From: Hofstenia miamia | Taxonomy: Eukaryota; Xenacoelomorpha; Acoela | Length of the DNA: 64,000 nucleotides | Direction: 5' to 3' | Assembly: GCA_004352715.1 (NCBI GenBank) | Contig: SCFE01000021.1 | Span: forward strand, 1,820,271 to 1,884,270 | Shown here: positions 41,061 to 52,649 of the stretch, one piece after another | Layout: each line of letters begins with the position of its first letter | How positions within the stretch are numbered: position 1 is the stretch's first letter | Notes under the pieces: model-generated | The model's database searches: none | The model's input: the letters and a program-made list of their open reading frames with translations, nothing else | Told to the model about the DNA's origin: nothing | Program-made: the position numbers and the translations under genes

Positions 41061-43152
41061 CATTATTTATATAAAATGTTTTGGCGTGCCACTGCCCTTA
41101 TCGAAAAGTTTCCCACATAAAAATTCACAAAATTGTATACTGTGATATCAAATTAACTTAAAGTCTTATCCAAAGCAATTGAAAATTTTCTACTTCTGAT
41201 CGTGGAATCGATTTATATAGAACCAGGCTTAAACAAAAAGATGAACATAAATATAAACTAAGACTTCTAAAGTTGCTGTAAAATATATAAATTGATTGTT
41301 TTGTGAACTTTGTTGGAAACTTTTTGATAATTGCAGTGGAATGCCAAAACATCTTAAATAAAGGATGGGTTTCTTTCTAAGTTAATGCATAAACAATTTT
41401 AGTATTTTATATTGTAAAAACCAATTTCAGTTTTGTTAACTGTTATAAAAATGACGTTGAAGCATGGTGAATGGACTGAGTTTGAGGTTGGCAAGCATGT
41501 GATAGACCAACACTTTAATAAATTCATCGTGAATAACATTAAAGTTTAGTGGAGTTGTCGAAAACTTAATATTAGAAAAATAGTTATTGCATTCAGAAAA
41601 AGGTTTGTAATCCTCCTTAATCAAAAAAGTTTTGATGAATGTTGGTGGAGATATTATTGATAAATTATTTATTTTAAAGAACTTAAAAGTTATACACATT
41701 CTAAGGTGTTTCAATGAAATTTCATTTGTAATTTTTACACCAAGCCAGAGATAAAATTGAATTGGATTTACATTTTGAGAGTTTCAGATCCAAAAATTTT
41801 AAATAATTGTGTATATTGTGCATTTTATAAACTACTCACATTTTTACATGGATTGCCACTTTGTGTTAATAATCTCAATATAATTTATAATTTGTAATTG
41901 AATTGCAACAACTTATAAAATTGGTGAAGATTATTTCAAATTTGAAAATGCGATTCATGCTGGTCTCACATAAAATTAAATACCTAAAGTAACCAAAAAC
42001 ATATTTGTTTAAATTTGCGAATGGAAAAGCAGCAGAAACACAAAGAAGCTAGTGGAATAGCTTCTTTGCTACAAACACGCCAATATTTGATGATACTAAT
42101 ATAAATTAGGATGCTCTTCAATCAAAAACTCATGTTGGATGCATTACAAGCAACTTGCAATGCCAAGATCAATTTAGTTTTCAGAAGGTTCGTGATTATT
42201 ATAATCACAAATGCAAAAATTTTTATAGTGAAATTGCCTTGGCATAGCAATAATATGGTATTAATTTATTTAATGTTGGTTTTATGTAATTTAAAATTTG
42301 CAATCCAATCTAGTATCAAATTTCAATGAAAATAAAATTAAAAATTTATACTTAAATCTCGAATTAATGTTTGAAAAAGTGAATTTTTATATCACGGATT
42401 TTAATACACTCTACTACAATTTTCTATGTCTTGCAATATAAATTTTGAGTTTGGACATTAAATTGTCATTGTTTGTGCGATTCTTGTTTTCATCGCCTTA
42501 GCTGAACCAACTAAAATTCTCAATACAATAACATAGCAAAATAGTGATTTTTGGATTTGGAAATAATTAAATTAACAGGATGGTAACACCATAAGAAACA
42601 ACTATTTAAACTATAAACATATTATGATTATAGTTGATGGCAATTTTAGGAATTAGATTACTATAAATCTCACAAATATACAAAGAAATAAGTTTGTTGG
42701 AGTTTTGGCAGAGCAATTATCAATTTCCACTCATAATCACAGTCAAGCAAAAAAAAGAATTTGATTCTAGTGGGTGGACAATTAGATAAAAGAAGCAATC
42801 TATTTCAAACAGATGGCCATTGGCCAAAATTTTTTGATCATTGACAAAAACATCTCTTGAATTTTTTGGTTACATTGACCAAAATTGATTGTATTAAATT
42901 GTAGTACTAGAAGAGCATTTGATACTATTGTGTAATATTTCAAAATTTAACATTGATTTTAAGTTACATAGGATTCAATAAATTTGAGTTGATTTGAATA
43001 CACTATTGCGTTAGTCGTCCCGATTTCCAATACCTTAGTTCTTCCTGATATATCGCATATGTCCATTTTCGATCTCACGACAATGTTGATGCACTTAAAA
43101 TTTTCAATTCGTATTTAAAAAAACATATTTTAAGCCAATGCTTACTTATTGT
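41061..43152. other. non-coding stretch
   Basis: No gene recognised. AT-rich sequence with short random ORFs. Confidence 0.4.
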
Positions 43153-43704
43153 TAGGCCGCGCGCAAACGATACAACTTTTAAAGCCGCGATTTCTCAAGT
43201 AGTTAAAAATGTAAACAAATTAAGTAAATCATTTGCGCACAAATGAAGCAATCTTTGGTTTCAACTTCTCACTTTATTATAGCATGCAAACTCAAGTGAC
43301 GTCACTGCTAAGTGCCATTATTGTTATTAATCAAAATAAAAACACTATTTCAAGGCGAAAATAGAGAATTAATATCTAAATATTGTTTAAATAATTGCAT
43401 TTAAATGATGCTATATATTTATTATAATTGTGAAATTACAAACTGCTATATTTTCCAGTGACTATAAAAAATTTGTGTATTACCACTAGAAGGATGGAGA
43501 GCGGTAATTTTGATCAAAAGTGGGTATTTCCCACTTTGTTGGTACATGTTTTGTAGGTAGAGCGCAAACGCTACAACTTTCGTTTCGAAACCAATTATAG
43601 CAAGCAATGTGATAGGATAATTTTGAAATAATTTGAATTCCACCATTGGAATTCTTATCTTAATTGATTTAGCAACAAAAGTTGTATTGTTTGCGCGCGG
43701 CCTA
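43153..43704. mobile_element. 552-bp inverted-repeat element (MITE family 1)
   Basis: Ends are TAGGCCGCGCGCAAACGATA and the complement of TAGGCCGCGCGCAAACAATA, with one mismatch over about 26 bases. The TA at each tip may be the target duplication, which would suggest a Tc1/mariner-type mobiliser. An inner diverged copy (GAGCGCAAACGCTACAACTT) lies at about 43562. No transposase. Confidence 0.75.
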
Positions 43705-43927
43705 TATACCTCATACACTACGACTTTTAATGTTTCTCTGCAGCCAGTAAAAAAAGCATACAGTGTTCAGTAAGTGCAATGCACAATTTTTTGTGTCGTG
43801 TTCTACTTGAAGGCCGAAGCGCTCAATTCGACCATGAATAACACGTTTTACCATTTATTTGTCAAGATTCACACAATTTATTCTGTTTTGTAAGCCTGTG
43901 TCTATGCATTTAAATTGGTGTAATGAG

Positions 43928-45375
43928 TAGTAAAGGGGACTCGTAGGAGAGCCCGCAAAAACACCTCTGATTGGTCGAGAGCTGATGACGTCACACGTCA
44001 CGTGACAGATCGTGAATATTTTTTTGTTGAAATTGCTTTTTCAATTTCATCAAAAAAATTTTTTGTGAGAGGTTCCTTTGGAATCTCTCATCAAAAAAGT
44101 GTTCGCCACATTTGTTAAGATTGATTGACAGGTGCTAATTGATGAGTCATAACCTAATGTTAATTCATGAATAATATGAGAGGGGGGTGTGGTTACAGAG
44201 TGCAGTTATTTACNNNNNNNNNNNNNNNNNNNNNNNNNNNNNNNNNNNNNNNNNNNNNNNNNNNNNNNNNNNNNNNNNNNNNNNNNNNNNNNNNNNNNNN
44301 NNNNNNNNNNNNNNNNNNNNNNNNNNNNNNNNNNNNNNNNNNNNNNNNNNNNNNNNNNNNNNNNNNNNNNNNNNNNNNNNNNNNNNNNNNNNNNNNNNNN
44401 NNNNNNNNNNNNNNNNNNNNNNNNNNNNNNNNNNNNNNNNNNNNNNNNNNNNNNNNNNNNNNNNNNNNNNNNNNNNNNNNNNNNNNNNNNNNNNNNNNNN
44501 NNNNNNNNNNNNNNNNNNNNNNNNNNNNNNNNNNNNNNNNNNNNNNNNNNNNNNNNNNNNNNNNNNNNNNNNNNNNNNNNNNNNNNNNNNNNNNNNNNNN
44601 NNNNNNNNNNNNNNNNNNNNNNNNNNNNNNNNNNNNNNNNNNNNNNNNNNNNNNNNNNNNNNNNNNNNNNNNNNNNNNNNNNNNNNNNNNNNNNNNNNNN
44701 NNNNNNNNNNNNNNNNNNNNNNNNNNNNNNNNNNNNNNNNNNNNNNNNNNNNNNNNNNNNNNNNNNNNNNNNNNNNNNNNNNNNNNNNNNNNNNNNNNNN
44801 NNNNNNNNNNNNNNNNNNNNNNNNNNNNNNNNNNNNNNNNNNNNNNNNNNNNNNNNNNNNNNNNNNNNNNNNNNNNNNNNNNNNNNNNNNNNNNNNNNNN
44901 NNNNNNNNNNNNNNNNNNNNNNNNNNNNNNNNNNNNNNNNNNNNNNNNNNNNNNNNNNNNNNNNNNNNNNNNNNNNNNNNNNNNNNNNNNNNNNNNNNNN
45001 NNNNNNNNNNNNNNNNNNNNNNNNNNNNNNNNNNNNNNNNNNNNNNNNNNNNNNNNNNNNNNNNNNNNNNNNNNNNNNNNNNNNNNNNNNNNNNNNNNNN
45101 NNNNNNNNNNNNNNNNNNNNNNNNNNNNNNNNNNNNNNNNNNNNNNNNNNNNNNNNNNNNNNNNNNNNNNNNNNNNNNNNNNNNNNNNNNNNNNNNNNNN
45201 NNNNNNNNNNNNNGATTCACTAATTATCATTTGCAAACACCCCTCGATATCTGTGAGTCAGCACTTAAACCATCCTCGTCCATATTCACGCTCTGTCACG
45301 TGACGTGTGACGTCATCACCTCTAGACCAATCAGAGGCGTTTGTTTGTGGTCTCCTTCACTCGGCCATTACTACT
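43928..45375. mobile_element. inverted-repeat DNA element spanning a 1-kb gap
   Basis: About 94-bp inverted ends (43928-44019 and 45282-45375) share CCTCTGATTGGTC, GATGACGTCACACGTCACGT and CGTGAATAT. Both flanks carry the 8-bp word GTAATGAG (43920 and 45376), a likely target duplication. The centre is an N run of exactly 1000 (44214-45213), so any transposase is unseen. Each end carries a full CRE palindrome TGACGTCA and a CACGTG E-box. Confidence 0.7.
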
Positions 45376-45399
45376 GTAATGAGTTCCAGAGGACGGCAT

Positions 45400-45695
45400 T
45401 GCCGTTGCGCGGCAATTTTCTCTCAGTTCTTACTTGAGTTGGGTGAATATCAAGGAGAATCCGGAGATGAAATTGATGACATAGTCGAGCATCAGATTCT
45501 GGATTTGGAGGATTTTTTTTCCAGTTAATGTTGATAACTCTAATTGTGTTAAAAAACCTTCGTTAACCTTTGACTACTATTTTCGTTGATGAAGGGATTC
45601 AGGTGAATGTAAGGAATAGAATTTGTGAATAAGCGGTCAAAATGACCACAGCCGTTATTTTAGGTATAACAAAAATCCCGTCTTTCTAGTGTTAA
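45400..45695 (+). mobile_element. piggyBac-type right end
   Basis: Ends CCCGTCTTTCTAGTGTTAA at the target site TTAA (45692-45695), the same terminal word as the 17860 MITE. It contains a near-terminal palindrome GGTCAAAATGACC. A short acidic frame (DEIDDIVEHQILDLEDFFSS, 45469-45528) may be a trace of a transposase N-terminus. The left end was not found. Confidence 0.4.
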
Positions 45696-46730
45696 AAATA
45701 TAGACTTATAATCATCAGCAGTGTCTACTATATTTAAATGAACTTCCATTATTATTTTAAAAATTCAGGAATGCCATTTATTTTATAGCCATAATGTAAA
45801 ATAAGCTTATTCATATTTATTTGAGCAAATAGCAAATACAAACAACAAATTTGCATTTCTTTTGTAATATAATTAATTCTACTATTCTAACAGGCAAAAA
45901 AATTCAGAAACATATATTAGATAAAGATACTTTTGTATGTTTAATTTTTCAATTTGCAATTCTTTGTTTGTGAAAGCATTAAAACACGAAAAGTTTACTC
46001 TACTATTTATTTCAAAGGTGGATTCTGCGAAATAAAATTTCTGCATGAAATATCAAACTAAGTTACAAAACTGCTTCCCAGAGGTCTATATACTGTGAAC
46101 AAAAAGTGCCGATTCCGTACAAGATCAAATATCTACATGTAATTTTCATTATTTGCTGCCTGGCGCTAATGTTTGCTCTTTGAATGGCTGTAATTTGGTG
46201 TGCTTTTATAACGCTAAGAGATTTCCTATTTAAAAAATTGTGGCTTAAGAATAAGTTCTACACTAGCGATTTCGTAACTTTATAGTTATCAAAAACGAAA
46301 ATTATAAAATCTGTTTATTAACACTAATACTCTGAAGCGCTATCTATGACATACAATTTTTTAAAGTGAGGGAAGTAGATAAAGTGGAAAAAATTATATA
46401 ATTCCAAAAAATAAGTTTGCTCCATTTAAAAGAATTCATTTTTTAAATGGCATACAACGATAATTATATAATTCTTTTTGACAACAGTTGAATTGTTACG
46501 GCAAAATGGGTTTATAAAAAAGTGCAATATATTATTTTTTTTATTAGAACATCCATCATTTTTTAACTGCTACTACAAATATGCCTACTGCATTTACAAA
46601 TTCTTGAATCTGTCCTGGGTCATTTATGTCATATTTCTTATTAAATAATCAATGTAAAGAGTGTAGAAAGGCTACTATTGAACTGTGCGTTAGTCATTAG
46701 GGGCTTTCCTGATTAAGAAAAATGTGTTGA

Positions 46731-46925
46731 GAATGCGCGCAAACGAAGCGATTGTTGTTTACCTACTTGAGAAGTTGTAGGTGGAGAAGTCTCAGCTGGG
46801 AATCAAACAACTGTTGGCAACTAGTTGCGAAGCCAATTATGTCTGCTCGCAAGCGATACAACTTTGAAATTACCACAAAATTTAATTACTCTAGCAACAA
46901 AAGTTGTATCGTTTTCGCGTTACCT
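46731..46925. mobile_element. short relative of MITE family 1
   Basis: Begins GCGCGCAAACGAAGCGATT and ends with the complement (AAGTTGTATCGTTTTCGCG). Shares CAATTAT...GCAAGCGATACAACTTT and the AGCAACAAAAGTTGTAT word with the 43153 element, but is only about 195 bp. Confidence 0.6.
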
Positions 46926-46934
46926 TAGAATACT

Positions 46935-47052
46935 TCTTTATATTCGGATCTGTTTCGGATTGAAAACTAAAATTCTTGTAAAAATTCGGACCGGATTATG
47001 AAGTTTTGGATCCGGATCGGATCCTAAAATGTTAGATCCGATTCCATCTCTG
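46935..47052. mobile_element. hAT-type element end with GGATCCGG-type tandem words
   Basis: Repeated degenerate words (TTCGGATCTG, TTTCGGATTG, TTCGGACCGGA, GGATCCGGATCGGATCC, AGATCCGATT) lead into a hAT-like tip CCATCTCTG at 47052. The left tip is not identified. Confidence 0.4.
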
Positions 47053-48244
47053 CTGCGACTGTATTGTGTTCTCTTCACATTTAGAAACGAATTAAAATGG
47101 AATATTTGAAATAATTCTTAGTGTGGAAAACTTGCTGTCGTCAATTCTCCCCATCGTAACGATACTAAGCTTGCAACTTCTAGAATGTTGTTGAATCAAT
47201 AATAATTAGTGGCTTAATTCTCATTAATTATTACTCAAATCAATCAATAATGAACCTCTAGTATACACCATGTTAAGCAAACGAATGAATTAGAATGCAC
47301 ACAACATGGAGCTGAATTTCTATTTGAAAAATGTGCTTAGCAAATATTAATAGATGAATCTGACAAGATAGGTTACCAAAATTACATATGAAAAACTCGG
47401 GAAAATGCAGTTTTATACTTCAACTATTACATAACTATAATTAATATAAAAATAATTATGACTTCAAATTTTTCGCTCATACAATGCTTATATTTGAATA
47501 TTAAATTGATGTGAAAAATAAACTTAAAAATACATTAAAAATAATTACAAAGTACTAACACAAATAAAATTTACAAATTAAAAACGGGATATACCAGAAA
47601 TGAAAGTGGGAAAGATTAACAAATGCGTTGAATTGGGATACGGTGGAACATGACCCTTACATTTGTAAAAATGGGACACATAATTTTGAATTGAGGACCT
47701 TGCACCAAGAAATTGCAAAAAAACTTAAATGATTTTTGAGAACTTGGTGAATTAACGTCAAAGATTTCTGTATGTGAAAAATATTCACTTGAATAATCTC
47801 TTTAAAGCTAAAGATTTTCATTGGTTTTGTTCTACAAAATATTAAAAAATTGCTCTGTGCATTCATGACAATAAAAAATACAAAATTTTTTAGTTGTAGG
47901 GGCGTAGTCTTATTAAAATTCTACAAATCTAGGGAGGTTGATTGAATTGCATCAGGGAGTATGGATCAGAGTTGAGGAAATGATAATGGGAGAGAGCACA
48001 AGATAGGTAGACTTGGGTGAAGCAATTTGCAAAAATCTGCCCCACTTTCATCTCTAGAATACAAAATAAAGAAAATTTATAGGATATGAATTGAGGTTCT
48101 AGAAATGAAATTTACTCAAAAGAAAATTTTGCTAATTGATCTTAAAAATAACTTTTTGCACTTTCACTAAAATACATACAGAAATCTACCCACAAAAATC
48201 TGAGAATATTATTAAAAAATAAGGATTGTGATAAGTTAAGACAA
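47053..48244. other. non-coding, includes PIGS 3' flank
   Basis: No other gene. A hAT-like tip CTTTCATCTCTAG lies at about 48045-48057, preceded by GAAGCAATTTGCAAAAATCT. Confidence 0.4.
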
Positions 48245-48559
48245 CTATTCTACTTTTAGTTTTTCAGCACGAATGTTTTTAATGTACTTGAGAATAGAGC
48301 CAACAGAACTGAAAATGGGGATTGCCAAAGGAAGAAAGAGCGGTAAATAAATCGCATATTTCTGATCTTCTTGGAAATAGAGAAGTGCTAAGATTGAAGG
48401 ATCGGAGAAGGCAAGTTCAGCATTGTGGCGCGCTTCATTGGAAACCTTCGCAGCATTTTTTAAACGATGGTTAGAGAGATGTTCTAAAGCTTCATTCACC
48501 TGTTGCAGGGCTAATGCCACACGCTCACTAATCTCATCTTTAATAACCATGTTTTTAAC
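48245..48559 (-). CDS. PIGS: PIGS last exon with C-terminal membrane helix
   Basis: Begins VKNMVIKDEISERVALALQQ, continues ELAFSDPSILALLYFQEDQK, then the hydrophobic YAIYLPLFLPLAIPIFSSVG, the second membrane helix, and a basic tail ending EKLKVE. Matches human PIG-S almost word for word in ELAF.DPS...LYF..DQK.AIY.PLFLP.A.P. Confidence 0.95.
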   Translation of the reverse strand, partial: VKNMVIKDEISERVALALQQVNEALEHLSNHRLKNAAKVSNEARHNAELAFSDPSILALLYFQEDQKYAIYLPLFLPLAIPIFSSVGSILKYIKNIRAEKLKVE

Positions 48560-51500
48560 CTAAGCAATAACTGTTAAATGCTAAAAAATGTAGATATTCT
48601 ACTAAATAATCTAAACAAGTAATAACTGTAAAGAGTTTGGGTTAGGTGGGTATGTAGAGCCCAAAGAATAGTGGCTAGATAAATACGAAAATCAAGGAAT
48701 AGGAAAAAGTAACAATCTTCTTGACAAGAGCGGAGCCAGAGCAAAGATATCTTATTCATAATCTTAAGGCAGATACAATAAATCTATTACGCATGCGGAA
48801 TTAAGATAGTCGTTTCGTAATAATGAAAACAAGTCCCTTCGAACATGTCAAACCAGTGCTTATTTAAGAAACCAGCCAAATTCGTGTAATTAACATTTTC
48901 TGAACATTGGTCTGAATTTCTCTTAATCTAAAAAGAAATATTGGAGACATAATTATGGAATATTCTACGCTCAAAAATATTTTTATATTGAAAATAAAGT
49001 ATGCAGTGTTATAGCTAACTACTTAGTTCATATTAAATGTTCACATATGCAATAACAGCTCTAATCCATCTTACAATACATAGTACACATTGTGCAGATA
49101 TCTGGCTGGATGTAACTTGTGAAGAAATCAGGTAATCGAAATTGTAAGATTCGTTTTATTTCCGATGTGAGGACAAACTGATTTCTAATAGATTGACTTG
49201 GTTAGAATTTTTTAGATGTGCCGGCACAATAAATTTAAAATATTTTCACTTTAAATGAGCAGCAATTCCATCGAAAAAATTGGATTTCATCTATTACATG
49301 CTTGTTCAAATACAAAAGAACGTGAACATTTATAGACCAACAACTTCTCAGAAACGGTCGCGTTATGATGACGCAGTTTTTAACGAAAATGTAAAGGCAG
49401 TTCTTATAATAAAATCTTGAACAAATGTAGAAAAATTTATTTGTTATCAAAGCCAATTCTATCAAAAAATTAAAAGATGTTTATGCTTCCAAAAAGCCAA
49501 TATGCATTGGAGTAGAGATATGTGCGGTGCACCGCGGCACGGACCGATAGCAGTTAGGAAAAATTCAGTGCGGTATACCGCGGTGACAAAACATGCGGCG
49601 GCACAGTCTGTCAAGGAAAATACATTGTGAATTTGAGGACAAATTAACATTAAAAATACCAATTTAACTATTTTAAGAAAAATAAACTATTAATAGAACA
49701 TGTAATTTAGACGAAGAGAAATTTTATCAGTTAAACATTTTCAACTTTTAAACAGATAAGCTCATAAGTATACCGCAGTGACTTTCATGTTTTTGTAGAA
49801 GTAGGCGGTTAAAAAATGATGTTGCGGCGAGGTAAGTTTTACAAAAATCTACCCGCATATCTCTACATTGGAGTACATACTTCAGTTATGTAGTCAATCC
49901 AGTATTGATCTTCTTCCTAACTTCCGAGTGCATTAATATAAATTTAAAATACTTTACCTGTTGTACAAGAGTTGCAAGCCCATTGACAGAAGATACAGCA
50001 ACAGCAATGTTATCAATAGTGCGATGTCTACAAACACTTTCGAATTCCCATTGGTAGATTTCCATTGCGTCGTACTCTGTATATGTATAGGAGGGATTAG
50101 CAAATGGAAAACCGATATGATATTTTAGCTGAGCAGTAAAATGGGCAATTAACGTACTGCATTGCAACTGGTGATGTTGACCACTAAACAAAATATAATG
50201 ATATTAACCATTAGATGTAAACACTTCTTAGTGAACTTTGTATGCTCAAAGACTTTTTTCGCGAATTCTATTGCAGTGGGCTTACTGAAATTACACCATT
50301 AGCCTACATGAGAAAAAAAGTGATGAGTTTTCATCACTTGAAATATTTCTAGCACATCAATTGTCTACAAGTCAGAATTAAATGTATTAAAAGATACCGA
50401 AATCAGATAAGTTACTTAAATGCTAAAACAACAGAATTAATGATTCACTTAACACGCGCTATCACATCAACGGATTAACCCTTATCCATGTATTAGCTAC
50501 ATTTTGTAGCTTTTCGAAATTAAAGTCATTCCTGTAATTTTAGGATTTTCACAATTGCAGAACTATTTGGTGTCGATGAATGATCAAGTATAAGCATCAA
50601 ATTCATACAATTCATTTTGGTCGATCTACCGGTTTATTTGAAATTCAAATGAATTTATCTTCAATCGTGGAAGTAGCTACAAATTGTAGCTGGTCAACTG
50701 CGTTATTTTGTGACGATATATGATTATAAATATGCGCAACCTGATTCATCATGAATATTTTACTTTGAATTTGACGTATCCATTTATATTTTACAGTCAG
50801 ATTTGTACTTAGAGGTACATGTATATGGTCTGCATAGACCATATCTCAAGTTATGTGGATAAAAGAACTTTGGAAATACAATCAAATTTGCTTTCTATAT
50901 CATTTATTTTCTGTTAGATTCTAAAATGACAACAAGAACAGCTTTCTTGTTTCTCGAAAAGTTGCGTATTTAGATCAAAAAAACATGTAGGGACTACATA
51001 CAATAATAAGCCTGGCTGTTCCTCACAGCAGCTAGAGTAATAGACGAAGTACTTCACACACAACAGCGTGATTCTATTGAGTCTCCACATCTGAAACTTG
51101 TTAAATCATTACGCTTGCAGCTGTGTGTACAATCCTAGATACTGATTGGTACAGCAGATCCAATGACACGATCATGAATGAAGCCTTCTGCATTGATTTT
51201 CAAGAGCTGTACGTCAGTGTCTTTTCGGCAATCATGCGTCGATCAAGAAGGATTACAGCCGAGGCTGCGCTGCAAGCTCTGTTCAATATGGACAACTCCA
51301 ATGACCAGGATGATATCGAATTGTCGGACGATGACGAATATTATGTAGAAGCTGGTAACACGGAAAATGAAGAAGAATCCGCAACTGGTGAAGAAGATAA
51401 CAACGGGGACATCGAAATTGTGTCTAATTACTGACTCTGATAACAGCATATGGGATCTGTTTCTGAACAACCTTCATCGTCATTACGAGCCTAAAGAAAC

Positions 51501-52611
51501 ATTGACAATTGACGAGCAACTTGTTGGGTACAGAGGCCGGATATCAGGACGTACCTACATACCTTCTAAACCGGCAAAATACGGTCTGAAAGTGTTCTGG
51601 CTTGCTGAAGCTAGAAGTGGTTTTGCTCTCAACGCAAAGATTTATTCTAGAAGAGATTGCAATGCACCTCCATATCGAAATCTTGCCATGGATATAGTGT
51701 TGGAATTGAGTGAACCCTACTTCAACACAGGTCGAGACATTGTAACAGACAATTACTTCACTTCCCATCGATTAGCTGTGTCATTGCTTCAACAAGGACT
51801 GACCCTTCTGGGTACAATTAGACCTCAAAGGAAAGAAATTCATATCCGGATGAAATCGAAAAAACGCCCCGTCGAATCCGTGATATTTGACCACGATCAT
51901 GATAACAAAATCTTCGTTGTTTCGTGTATCCCAAGAGAAATAAAAACGTTGTTTTGTTGAGTTCGTCTCATAGTGGCGAGGAAGTGATCGAAAACAATAA
52001 GCCCAGGTTGATACTGGATTACAATCGAAGAAAAGGAGGGGGCGACCAGCTTGACCAAAATGTGGATGAATATACATGTCAGCGGAAGACTATTCGCTGG
52101 CCACTGATTGTATTTTTCAATATTCTCGACGTAGCGGATTACAATGCCTTCATCATGATGAAAAATGACAATCCAAGAAAGGAGAGGAAGAATTTTCTAC
52201 GGACACTAGCCTTGCAGCTGGTAGAAAAACATGCAGTATTTCGCCACAGACATCGGCCTCTCCCATTACAACCAGTGGACAAGAGTGTTCAGCATTGTCA
52301 CTCATGCTACAAGAACACCAGATCCAAGTGTGATTTGTGTCGTCGCCCAATTTGTCCTTCCCATCGTGTCTTGGTGAGATCATGCAAATGTGAATTTTGT
52401 TAAAATTGAGATACTCGCTTTCTATGTTTTGTGATTTCTAGAACAATACAAATAAGTGTCTGGAGCAATTCTTTTCTCAACCGATCACAGGACGGAGTAG
52501 TGGGGACATCTAGTGGCAGTAAGATATAATCATATAATGTAAAGTATAGACCTACTGTACATCCAAAATATCTTGAATTCAAATTATAGAAATTTGCTAA
52601 GATAAATATAG

Positions 52612-52649
<38 letters not shown>

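Noticed and set aside
44167-45437. Frames of 336-416 codons across the 1-kb gap
   Set aside because: Almost entirely N; the real bases at the edges are transposon ends.
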